DNA of 64,000 nucleotides from Saprospiraceae bacterium (GTDB lineage Bacteria; Bacteroidota; Bacteroidia; Chitinophagales; Saprospiraceae): positions 1 through 64,000 of the forward strand of contig JAHDGF010000016.1 of assembly GCA_020627785.1 (NCBI GenBank), written 5' to 3'. The position numbers and the translations under genes are program-made. The notes under the pieces were generated by a model. It had not been told where the DNA came from and ran no database searches. It saw only the letters and a list, made by a program, of their open reading frames with translations. Each line of letters begins with the position of its first letter. Position 1 is the first letter of the stretch. Positions 18,849 through 27,691 of the stretch are shown one piece after another.

Positions 18849-20199
18849 TGTAGGCTCACATATTAATTCCTATCTTTTAAAAGAAACGAAGACTGCCTCC
18901 TTGGCGGTCTTTCGTATTTTATTTGGTTTATTAATGGCTTTCAGTATGCTTCGATTCTGGCTAAAAGGTTGGATTGAAGAAATATATTTAGTTCCTAAAT
19001 TTCATTTCCATTATACAGGATTTGAATTTATTCAAGTACCTGGACAATGGACCTATGCCCTATTTGCGCTTTGTGGTCTATCTGCCCTATCGGTTGCGTT
19101 TGGATGGAAATATAGAATAGCCATAGTCACTTTTTTTTTGAGCTTCCTTTACATAGAGCTAATGGATAAAACGACTTATTTAAATCACTATTACCTAGTA
19201 TCCATCTTAAGTTTCATGCTCATTTTTTTGCCCGCTCATGCAAATTATTCTTTGGACGCAAAAAATAACCCTAAGCTTCAAGCGGATAAGATTCCTAAAT
19301 GGATGGTAGATTCATTAAAATTCATGATTGCCATCGTTTATGTTTATGCTGGTCTTGCCAAATTTAATCACGACTGGATGTTTGAAGCTCTCCCATTAGC
19401 CATTTGGCTACCAACAAAAGTTTCGCTTCCTTTCCTCGGACAGCTAATGCATGAAAGCTGGATGCATTACATATTTAGTTGGGGCGGAGCATTTTACGAT
19501 ACATTCATTGTTTTCTTTTTACTATACAGACCTACCCGCATTTATGCTTTTATGATGGTGGTGATATTCCATGTCTTGACTGCCCTGTTATTTCCGATAG
19601 GTCTATTTCCATATCTGATGATAGCCTCTAGTCTTTTATTTTTTAGCACAGATCGTCATGAAATCTGGTTGAATAAATTGTGGGATTTTCTGGGACAGTC
19701 TAGTTCAGTTTTTGCTAGGAACCAGTTCTTTGTTCCATATTCCATTTATCGATTCAGTGGGTTTATCCTCGTGGCATTTTTATCATTCCAACTCATATTT
19801 CCATTCCGTCATCTATTATATACGGACAATGTATACTGGACAGAACAAGGGTATCGTTTTTCTTGGAGAGTAATGTTGATGGAGAAGACCGCTTACGCAA
19901 ATTTCAAAGTAGTCAGCAAAAAAACAGGCAAGCGATTTTATGTACAAAATCAAGACTTTTTAACGCCACTGCAAGAAAAGCAAATGTCTACGCAACCTGA
20001 CTTTATTCTTGAATATGCCAAATATCTTGGAGCGCATTTCACCGGTCAAGGTCATGAAGAATTAGAAATATATGTAGAAAGTTATGCCTCACTTAATGGC
20101 AGAAGAAATCAAAAATACATCAGCAATGAGGTAAACTTACTAGAGGTAGATTATAGAGAATTGTGTCAAAAACATTTAACTCCATTAAATGCACAATAG
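18832..20199 (+). CDS. HTTM-domain membrane protein (gamma-carboxylase-like)
   Basis: 455 residues. About seven to nine membrane segments occupy residues 20-330, followed by a soluble 125-residue tail. The stretch TYLNHYYLVSILSFMLIFLP and AKFNHDWMFEALPL are typical of the horizontally transferred transmembrane (HTTM) domain related to vitamin K-dependent gamma-carboxylase. What it modifies in bacteria is unknown; in Bacteroidota it is a standard member of imelysin/TonB operons. Two in-frame ATGs (18832, 18838) could start it. It overlaps the preceding gene by 17 nt and the following receptor by 11 nt. Confidence 0.8.
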   Translation: MPMETNVGSHINSYLLKETKTASLAVFRILFGLLMAFSMLRFWLKGWIEEIYLVPKFHFHYTGFEFIQVPGQWTYALFALCGLSALSVAFGWKYRIAIVTFFLSFLYIELMDKTTYLNHYYLVSILSFMLIFLPAHANYSLDAKNNPKLQADKIPKWMVDSLKFMIAIVYVYAGLAKFNHDWMFEALPLAIWLPTKVSLPFLGQLMHESWMHYIFSWGGAFYDTFIVFFLLYRPTRIYAFMMVVIFHVLTALLFPIGLFPYLMIASSLLFFSTDRHEIWLNKLWDFLGQSSSVFARNQFFVPYSIYRFSGFILVAFLSFQLIFPFRHLLYTDNVYWTEQGYRFSWRVMLMEKTAYANFKVVSKKTGKRFYVQNQDFLTPLQEKQMSTQPDFILEYAKYLGAHFTGQGHEELEIYVESYASLNGRRNQKYISNEVNLLEVDYRELCQKHLTPLNAQ

Positions 20200-22675
20200 T
20201 AAATCTTACATATCTCTATTTTTTCTTCTATGCAGTGCATTCTGCTCTCAGGCACAATTTAGTTTTCTAGGTAGCTGTGTTGAAGAGGGAAATTCCAAGC
20301 CACTTGCTGGAGTAGAAGTTTTCCACCATCAATCAAATAGCCTTAAATATTCAGATGAAAGAGGTGTTTTTGAATTCTCCAATTTAGCTGAGGGCGTACA
20401 TCATTTCACACTATTTGCAGAAAATTACCAAAGTCAAACCGACACCATAAATCTTTCAAAGAATACCGAATCCTCTTATGTTCTCAAACCATGGAATTTA
20501 AAGCTGGACGCCATTCAAGTCATTGCGGAGCGAGAAGAATTTTTTGCCATAAAAGCATTGGAGGATATTGAAGAAACTTCCATCTACGCTGGCAAAAAGT
20601 CTGAAGTAATTAACATCGATCAAATCAAAGGTAATCTTGCAAGCAGCAGTGGAAGACAGGTTTATGCACAGGTCACTGGGTTAAACATATATGAGGGAAA
20701 TGATGGTGGCCTACAACTGAACATCGGTGGTCGTGGTCTTGACCCCAATCGTTCGGCAAATTTCAATACGAGACAAAACGGCTATGACATCAGCGCTGAT
20801 GTTCTTGGGTATCCAGAAAACTACTACACACCGCCCACCGAAGCCATCGACGAAATACGAATCTTACGTGGGGCAAGTTCATTGCAATACGGGACACAGT
20901 TTGGAGGCTTGATAGATTTCCGTTTACATAAAACCCCATATTATAAAAAGCTTGAAGTAAAATCTTCACAAACCTATGGATCATTTAACACCTTCAATAG
21001 TTTCAATTACTTAGGTTTCAGCAAAGGTAAATGGTCCGGAAGTTTTTTTTATAACTTTAAAAATGGCGATGGCTACCGAGCAAATTCAGAATACAGAGCG
21101 CACAATTTCTTTGCGGCCATCGATCATCGTTTCAGTCAGAAAACGAGCATTGGCTTTGAATTTTCATACTACACCTATTTAGCCAAACAGGCAGGTGGCT
21201 TAACAGACACTCAATTTTTAGAAAACCCAAGACAGAGCACAAGGGACAGAAATTGGTTTGAAATTGACTGGCGATTATACAACTTAAAATTCAAGCACGA
21301 CTTTAATCCACGCTCCGCTCTGACCTTCCAGGTCTTTGGATTAGATGCTTCCAGAAATTCCGTAGGCTTTAGAGGTAATCCCATTCGACTAAATGAAAAT
21401 CCCATCACCGCATTGGATGAACAAAATCTAAATGGAGATTATATCCTAGAACGAGATCTTATCAGAGGTCAATTTCAGAATTATGGATCAGAATTAAAGT
21501 TCCTTCAAAAATATAAACTGATGGATACTAGCTCTGTATTCTTGATTGGTGCTAAATTTTATAAATCAAACAACTTGTCCATCCAAGGGCCAGGCTCACT
21601 TGACAGTGACGCAGACTTCAATCTGTACGATCAAGACTTCCCTGCGTATGCTAACCAATCAAATTTTCATTTTCCGAATACCAATGTGTCATTTTTCTCT
21701 GAAAATATTTTTTATCTCAATCGACGTCTCTCGATTATCCCAGGGGTTCGATTTGAGCACATCCTAACAAGAGGAGATGGCAACTATCAAAAAATATTTT
21801 TCGATAACGCAGGAAATCCAATTGACATAGAAGTCATTGATGAAGAACGAAGATTGGAAAGAAATTTTGTGCTACTAGGACTCGGTGTGGCATTTCAACA
21901 AAATAAAAACTTACAATGGATTGCTAACTTCTCTCAAAATTATCGATCTGTTACTTTTAATGACATTCGTGTGGTCAGTCCTACATTCATAGTGGACGAA
22001 AATATTACAGACGAAAGAGGATTCACGGCCGACTTTGGAGTAAGAGGCAGCTTTGACAAAAACCTTTCTTATAGTTTAAATCTTTATTCAATCCTATACA
22101 ATGATAAAATTGGGGTGATTCTAGATGACAACGCAGACCGGATTAGAAAAAATATCGGACAGGCATTTATTACTGGAACAGAAGCCTTGGTTAATGTGCA
22201 TCTCTCTCGTTGGCTATTTTCAGAAACAACCAATCATTCACTGAGCCTATTTCTTAACTCAGCATTCACCTATTCCCAGTATTTGAGTTCGGAAGAAAAT
22301 AATGTTGCAGGCAAAAAGGTAGAGTTCATCCCCCGTTCAAATGTCAAACTTGGTTGTACGTACGGATTTAAAAAATTTGAAATCAGTTATCAATGGACGG
22401 CGTTATCTGAACAATTCACAGATGCCCAAAATTCTCCAGCTGCATCCGCTGGAGATAAGCGAGAAGGCATCATCGGCCCTATCCCAAGTTATGCCATTGC
22501 TGACTTGAACTTAAGTTATGATCTGGGTAAGTTCACCCTTAAAACGGGAGTGTCCAATCTCCTTAATAAAAGTTATTACACAAGACGAGCGACTGGCTAT
22601 CCTGGGCCAGGAATAATCCCTTCAGAAGGACGTGGTTTTTTTGTTTCATTAGGTTACAATTATTCAGCTCCTTAG
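20189..22675 (+). CDS. TonB-dependent receptor, FecA-like (iron operon)
   Basis: 828 residues: signal peptide to AFCSQAQ, carboxypeptidase-D-like domain (about 24-105), plug (about 130-250; VTGLNIYEGNDGG, DEIRILRGASSLQYGTQFGG), then barrel with a C-terminal aromatic strand (GRGFFVSLGYNY). The SSGRQVYAQVTGLNIYE-type plug is that of Fe(III)-dicitrate/siderophore receptors of Bacteroidota. Being last in an operon with DUF4856, imelysin and HTTM genes under one metal-box-like operator, it most likely imports ferric chelates. The ligand itself is not readable. Confidence 0.83.
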   Translation: MHNSKSYISLFFLLCSAFCSQAQFSFLGSCVEEGNSKPLAGVEVFHHQSNSLKYSDERGVFEFSNLAEGVHHFTLFAENYQSQTDTINLSKNTESSYVLKPWNLKLDAIQVIAEREEFFAIKALEDIEETSIYAGKKSEVINIDQIKGNLASSSGRQVYAQVTGLNIYEGNDGGLQLNIGGRGLDPNRSANFNTRQNGYDISADVLGYPENYYTPPTEAIDEIRILRGASSLQYGTQFGGLIDFRLHKTPYYKKLEVKSSQTYGSFNTFNSFNYLGFSKGKWSGSFFYNFKNGDGYRANSEYRAHNFFAAIDHRFSQKTSIGFEFSYYTYLAKQAGGLTDTQFLENPRQSTRDRNWFEIDWRLYNLKFKHDFNPRSALTFQVFGLDASRNSVGFRGNPIRLNENPITALDEQNLNGDYILERDLIRGQFQNYGSELKFLQKYKLMDTSSVFLIGAKFYKSNNLSIQGPGSLDSDADFNLYDQDFPAYANQSNFHFPNTNVSFFSENIFYLNRRLSIIPGVRFEHILTRGDGNYQKIFFDNAGNPIDIEVIDEERRLERNFVLLGLGVAFQQNKNLQWIANFSQNYRSVTFNDIRVVSPTFIVDENITDERGFTADFGVRGSFDKNLSYSLNLYSILYNDKIGVILDDNADRIRKNIGQAFITGTEALVNVHLSRWLFSETTNHSLSLFLNSAFTYSQYLSSEENNVAGKKVEFIPRSNVKLGCTYGFKKFEISYQWTALSEQFTDAQNSPAASAGDKREGIIGPIPSYAIADLNLSYDLGKFTLKTGVSNLLNKSYYTRRATGYPGPGIIPSEGRGFFVSLGYNYSAP

Positions 22676-22729
22676 ATTATTTATGAAATCCTAAATGCGA
22701 TGGCGCACCAGACTCTGCATTGACCAGAT

Positions 22730-23635
22730 CTAAACATAAATTAAGTTCTTCACTTCTAGCTTGGGTTCTCCGGAGAATCGATAGGCGACTAGATGTCCTC
22801 CTTTAGCGATTGAATAATCTAAGCAACAAATATTCGAACGATATAAATTTGGTTCTCCCTTAAGCCAATAATGTCCAAAGAAGACGGGGCTCTGTTCTTC
22901 ATCATAAAACTCTGTGTTTTCAAATTTAGATTTAGTATTTGGTAATTCTAAATTTTCCAAAATACTCAAATCTTTTATGGTAACACGTGTGGGATCTAGC
23001 CACCACTTTATCCTTATATGGAATCGCTTAGTGCCATCTTTGTCAAAGAAGAATTGACCATCAGGAAGTTCTACCTCTTTCCCTTTGCAAGTCGTTTCTA
23101 CCGAATGAAATAGTTTTGAATTTTCATCAACTAATGAATTATAGTCCTCATTTGACAGAATCCCATTATCCGTATGAATCTTTAGATAATTGATTGAATC
23201 GGTGTCATAGGTGGCATGCACTGCATTGAATGCGTCAGATTGATAATACAATGGTAAGGTCTTAAACCATTCAATGGCATCATTATATAATTTCTGATTA
23301 CCATGAAATTGAAGTAATGTTTCCGAATGTTGCTTAAAATTCTTTATTGAATGTTCTCTTAGAAAACCATTTTCTGTTTTAAAATTAAAACAGATCGCAT
23401 TGTGTTCATGATTACCACGTAAAGCGACTGCACTATCTGAATCTACCATTGCTCTAACTATTTCAACAGCCCTTGGATTATTTGGGCCCCGGTCTATATA
23501 GTCACCAACAAAAAATGCTTTTCTACTTTGATGGATAAATCCCTTACCTTTTTTTACATAACCTAACTTAATTAACAATTCTTCAAGTTTGTCTGAATAT
23601 CCATGGATGTCTCCTATAAAATCATAATCTGTCAT
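22730..23635 (-). CDS. PrpE-like metallophosphoesterase
   Basis: 301 residues, calcineurin-type phosphoesterase. Metal-binding blocks are complete: GDIHG (8-12), GDYIDRGP (44-51), RGNHEHNA (73-80), a later VHATYD, and GHYW near the end. The order and spacing match bis(5'-nucleosyl)-tetraphosphatase/PrpE and PP1-like bacterial phosphatases, cytoplasmic enzymes acting on Ap4A or phosphoproteins. It sits 19 nt downstream of a second phosphoesterase gene in the same direction, so the two may be co-transcribed. Confidence 0.8.
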   Translation of the reverse strand: MTDYDFIGDIHGYSDKLEELLIKLGYVKKGKGFIHQSRKAFFVGDYIDRGPNNPRAVEIVRAMVDSDSAVALRGNHEHNAICFNFKTENGFLREHSIKNFKQHSETLLQFHGNQKLYNDAIEWFKTLPLYYQSDAFNAVHATYDTDSINYLKIHTDNGILSNEDYNSLVDENSKLFHSVETTCKGKEVELPDGQFFFDKDGTKRFHIRIKWWLDPTRVTIKDLSILENLELPNTKSKFENTEFYDEEQSPVFFGHYWLKGEPNLYRSNICCLDYSIAKGGHLVAYRFSGEPKLEVKNLIYV

Positions 23636-23654
23636 ATAATATTAATTCGTTTTG

Positions 23655-24689
23655 TTAATCCAATACATCCCCTAAGTAATCTTCAATCATACTTTCAGAA
23701 ATTTTATAAGAAGCCGTGATGGGCAAATGATGAATTTGATTTAGCGATAGATCGCTAAATTCTAACGGTAAATTATTCGCCAACTTATGCATGGTATCTA
23801 AGCTACAACCATAATTGACTCCTCTGAGATATTTTAAATAGAGATAATGTTCGCCATCCCTGCTTAAACTTTCATCAGAAGCATTCTCTAATTTCATCAA
23901 ATCGAAGGTGGGTCTTCCATTTACCAAGAGCACAGAATTTCGTTGGCCTGCCAGAAGTTTGTGTACGTTTTCACAGTAACTAAATGTAACCTCACTACTC
24001 TGTTGAATCTTTATCGTTATTTCATCAGCAGCCCGTTCCTGTTTATTCAGCACACCATATGAAACCTCTTCAGAGTCATTATCCAAGGCCATAAAAACGG
24101 TGTTCCGATGAGCTAATAATTTTCGATCATAATGTCCAGTAAAGATGTAACTACAATTGAAATCAAAATGTCTTATTCTGCGCTTAATCTGACTGTGAGC
24201 TAACACGAAATCAACTTTCTCAGAAGATTCTGTTATCAAACTTTGAAGGGAGCGTTTGGATTTAGAGCATACGTAGTTAACTCCAAGAATCTTATGACCT
24301 AAAACTGTGACAATTTTTCCAGATATCTCCTGAGTGTATTGATATCCACTTATCCATTCTTTGACAACATCATAGTGTTCGTCTGGATCATGATTCCCAG
24401 AAATAAAAACTGAAGGAATACACCTCTGCTCTAACAAACTCAAGAGGAGGATAAAAGCATATTGGAAACCGCGACCACAAAACCCATCTCCTGTCAAATC
24501 ACCTGCGAACAAAACCAAATCAGCCTTTTCTTCTAGGATGATTTCATAATATCTTCGAATGCGTTCATATCTATCAACCATTAGATCTTGCTCTGTAAAA
24601 GACATCACTTCTTCTTTGGTAAGACCTCGTAGGTGCGCCTGCCAATTAAGATCACTAAGTATGATGATATTTGTCGTCTCAGAAATCAT
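23655..24689 (-). CDS. Divergent metallophosphoesterase
   Basis: 344 residues with a calcineurin-like N-terminal half. GDLTGDG (63-69) and SGNHDPDEH (97-105) are good metal motifs. The first block reads ILSDLNWQ, where the usual Asp-x-His has Asn in place of His, and the last block is GHYDRKL rather than GHxH. The enzyme may therefore use a changed metal site. The C-terminal half has no recognised domain. No signal peptide, so cytoplasmic. Probably an operon with the PrpE-like gene. Confidence 0.65.
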   Translation of the reverse strand: MISETTNIIILSDLNWQAHLRGLTKEEVMSFTEQDLMVDRYERIRRYYEIILEEKADLVLFAGDLTGDGFCGRGFQYAFILLLSLLEQRCIPSVFISGNHDPDEHYDVVKEWISGYQYTQEISGKIVTVLGHKILGVNYVCSKSKRSLQSLITESSEKVDFVLAHSQIKRRIRHFDFNCSYIFTGHYDRKLLAHRNTVFMALDNDSEEVSYGVLNKQERAADEITIKIQQSSEVTFSYCENVHKLLAGQRNSVLLVNGRPTFDLMKLENASDESLSRDGEHYLYLKYLRGVNYGCSLDTMHKLANNLPLEFSDLSLNQIHHLPITASYKISESMIEDYLGDVLD

Positions 24690-24905
24690 TTAGTTGATGA
24701 ATTAAGATAGTAAGCTATGTTCATTTAAAAAACTCTAACCAAGTTTATTCTTGGACTAAAAAATATTGACTGACCAATAACTCTTAATCAGAGGCATTAT
24801 AATTATTCTCATTTCAAACAACACCCAAATAGTATTTAAAAGATGAGGGTCACCATTTGAAAATTGCAAACAAAGCTAAAGGTTAAATTACTATTAGCCA
24901 TAAAA

Positions 24906-26057
24906 TCAATTCTTAACTAATTGCTTTACAAGCCGCTTTACTAATAATTTCGGAATATCACCATATACAAGTTGAGGTTCATCTTTCTCCAATACGTATA
25001 CTGCTATTGAGGTTTCTAATTCTGGTAAATATAAAAAGTTGGTGCCCCAAAAACCACCATGCGAGTAAGAAGTAAATCCGTTAATCATACCTCCACGTAA
25101 CCCAAGAAAATAGTTAGTTTCTTCTCCTTCAGATGGGATTATTTTTAAAAATATCTTATTTAGCGTTATAAGGTCTTCAATTATATTTCCCTGAAAAAGA
25201 TTGTAGGAAAATTTAGCAAGCTCCTCTGTAGTTGTTGCGATACCTCCACCTCCGTACAAATCAAACGAAGGGTCCATCTCATGTGAATCCCAATTCCAAC
25301 TATCCCAATACTGATGGACCATCGGCTTTGTGTTAGGGTTAGGTTTTTCAAGCGTTGGAAACCATGTATTCTTAAATCCCAATTCTTTGTATTTAAGTAG
25401 CTCACGGATCGCTGTATAAAAAGGCTTATTTGTAACGGATTCAATTATCTCCGTACATAATAAAAAGTTGGCATCAGAATAACTCCAAACTTCCTCAGGA
25501 TAGCCCAAGGGTTTACCTTTAGAAACAGTTAATCTTAATTGTTCTTCTCTTGTCCATCGATGTTTTTGATTCTTATTTATTTTATGTAAATAATCTTTAT
25601 CCACATACTCTTTAATACCACTTGTTTGAGATAATAAGTGTTTTATTTTGATGCTACCGAAATCATATCCAGCCTTTTCAAAAAGTTGAATGGTTTCCTC
25701 GGTTAGATGTTGGTTCATGGAATCTTCGATTGACAAAAGACCCAATTCTTGGCATCTCAATATTGTTGCTGAAATATAAGGTTTAATACAACTTGCTATT
25801 AAGGCAGGTTGGTCAGAGATCAATTTTTTGGTTTCAACTTTATTAGAATAACCGCTGCAACCACTCCAAGACAAATTGTTCTTTGGTGATTCAATGTGGA
25901 CCATAATTCCGATTGCTTCTGGATTTGCTGTGTATACAGAATCTATGGCTGATTGACAATCAGCATAGAATAAAGTAGTTCCAGTATTCTTAACTGATGT
26001 TTTACAGCCTATTGCAGCAGCGAAGACCACAAATAGAAAAATAACTTTATACTTCAT
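24906..26057 (-). CDS. Beta-lactamase-family serine hydrolase lipoprotein
   Basis: 383 residues. Lipoprotein signal to AAAIGC (Cys18). All three serine-hydrolase motifs are present: S89-C-I-K92 (SxxK), Y193-S-D195 (usually YxN), and HGG in SYSHGGFWGT near residue 335. This is the beta-lactamase/DD-peptidase superfamily (PF00144). Homologues range from D-Ala-D-Ala carboxypeptidases to esterases. It is not closely related to the serine hydrolase at 1328. Substrate unknown. Confidence 0.8.
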   Translation of the reverse strand: MKYKVIFLFVVFAAAIGCKTSVKNTGTTLFYADCQSAIDSVYTANPEAIGIMVHIESPKNNLSWSGCSGYSNKVETKKLISDQPALIASCIKPYISATILRCQELGLLSIEDSMNQHLTEETIQLFEKAGYDFGSIKIKHLLSQTSGIKEYVDKDYLHKINKNQKHRWTREEQLRLTVSKGKPLGYPEEVWSYSDANFLLCTEIIESVTNKPFYTAIRELLKYKELGFKNTWFPTLEKPNPNTKPMVHQYWDSWNWDSHEMDPSFDLYGGGGIATTTEELAKFSYNLFQGNIIEDLITLNKIFLKIIPSEGEETNYFLGLRGGMINGFTSYSHGGFWGTNFLYLPELETSIAVYVLEKDEPQLVYGDIPKLLVKRLVKQLVKN

Positions 26058-26109
26058 TGGTTAATTCATCGGAGAAGGTCAGCAATATCAGTAAATATGT
26101 GTAGTTATT

Positions 26110-26703
26110 CTACTTCAACAATTTGAACTCTTCAATTTCCTCATCGGTCATCCAATGGATATCATCCGCTGAGGCAATGTTTATTGTAAAATAATAGAAT
26201 GCTTCGGCTTCTTCCTGTGTAAAACCAACTGCCATATAATAATCAATCGCCCCTTGATGTTCTTCATGCCCTACAGGAAAGTCTGTTGCTTCATTTCCAT
26301 TCCCATCAGCCCAAGCATGAACACCTATTTGACTACCGGCTTCTCGTGTGCGCTCTGCCCCTGACAAAAATAAGTCAACAGCTCCAGAAGCAATAACCGC
26401 ATCAGCTGGTAAATGGATAGCTACTCCTTGCGCATGAATATTTCTGCCAGCCTCCCAGTTGGCAATATCATCTATGGAACCAGGACAGTCCTTCATGATC
26501 ATTGTATTAGTCTCTGGATATGCGGAAATGTAGTTGTCCCAATACTGAGGAATGGAGGAGTCTATCAATCCATTAATAACAACAGTTTCGGAATCTTGAA
26601 AAGTAAAAATCCCAAAATCATCATCGGCAATGTTCTCTTCTCCACAAGCAAAAAAGACAAGCGATACGAAAAAAATAAAAATGGTTGATCTAAAAATCTT
26701 CAT
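26110..26703 (-). CDS. COG3904-like secreted lipoprotein
   Basis: 197 residues with a lipoprotein signal (LVFFAC, Cys20). The second half contains ASGAVDLFLSGAERTREAGS, then IGVHAWADG, and ends in ADDIHWMTDEEIEEF. These blocks look like the COG3904 predicted periplasmic proteins, which share the ClpP/crotonase-like core: Ser before the AxxLFLxG helix and the GxHxW strand. Family members have no established reaction. The gene is monocistronic with a 52-nt gap to the serine hydrolase downstream. Confidence 0.6.
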   Translation of the reverse strand: MKIFRSTIFIFFVSLVFFACGEENIADDDFGIFTFQDSETVVINGLIDSSIPQYWDNYISAYPETNTMIMKDCPGSIDDIANWEAGRNIHAQGVAIHLPADAVIASGAVDLFLSGAERTREAGSQIGVHAWADGNGNEATDFPVGHEEHQGAIDYYMAVGFTQEEAEAFYYFTINIASADDIHWMTDEEIEEFKLLK

Positions 26704-26770
26704 ATGTCGTTTTATAATTTTGAATTATAACATAAAAGAGAATTGTTATAAAGAAAGAAGAAAGTCAAAT

Positions 26771-27478
26771 CTACCATTCTTGGTTTTCTAGATGTAATTT
26801 TAAGCTACTAATATTTCGAAATTTTCTCTTTATAAGATTGTGTTTCAATCCGCAACATATTTCTTTCACTTGTGGTGGTTGTTTTTTATATTTACTCATA
26901 CCTCCCAGGGCATTATAAAATATCTTAATTGCATCAATCATATCTTGCATTTCATTATCTTTTTTTGTTCCCTCTACATTATAAAAGTCTAATAACTTTA
27001 AATCATAAGATAGGCCAATCCTACGTATTATAATATTTTCTTCATGCAAGTCGCCATGAACGAAGCCATGATGATGGATTAACTCAAGGCCATCTAATAT
27101 GGTATAAAGTAAATGCACTGCCTTAAAAACAGTGAGCCTTTTCCCTGGTTGATTTTTTAAGTAAGTTGAAAGCATTAATCCTTCAACATATTCATATATG
27201 AAAACAGTGACCAATTCCTCATTTAATATTATTTGATCTTGGGTGTAATATTTTAATATCACATCACAATCTCTTAAGGCATGCAATTTCTTAGCGTAAT
27301 TCCTGGCTACTTTATTTTTAGGATTTTTATTAGGATAAAATATCTTTGCTGCGCACTTTATTCCAGACAAAACTTCGACTATCTTATAGACCTCCCCTTC
27401 GTATCCACCACCTAATAATTCTAAGATTTTATATTTATCTGCTATCTTATATCCAACACTTAAATTAAAGCTTCCCAT
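26771..27478 (-). CDS. Small serine/threonine-type protein kinase
   Basis: 235 residues from the ATG at 27478; a TTG five codons earlier is less likely. This is a bare kinase domain with no membrane or sensor part. The glycine loop is GGGYEGEV (23-30), the lysine is K45 (AAKIF), and the catalytic loop is HGDLHEEN (141-148) with Asp143 and Asn148. The metal motif is DFY (164-166) instead of DFG. HGD in place of HRD is common in bacterial kinases; DFY is less so. The fold could also serve small-molecule phosphorylation. No partner phosphatase is adjacent. Confidence 0.72.
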   Translation of the reverse strand: MGSFNLSVGYKIADKYKILELLGGGYEGEVYKIVEVLSGIKCAAKIFYPNKNPKNKVARNYAKKLHALRDCDVILKYYTQDQIILNEELVTVFIYEYVEGLMLSTYLKNQPGKRLTVFKAVHLLYTILDGLELIHHHGFVHGDLHEENIIIRRIGLSYDLKLLDFYNVEGTKKDNEMQDMIDAIKIFYNALGGMSKYKKQPPQVKEICCGLKHNLIKRKFRNISSLKLHLENQEW

Positions 27479-27691
27479 AACTAATACATTCAATCAAATT
27501 CGAAACGCAAATTAAATAAATCTCTTTCAATTTACTTTAATTAGCACAACTACTTATTAGCAATGTGCTTGATAATTAACGATAGCAAATTCTGATAATT
27601 CACTCCACCAAACTATATAATTTTATTAGGAATATAAATGTTGATGAGGCCAATGTTAACTAATGTAAAAAAAGGTTAGCTTGAATAACCA

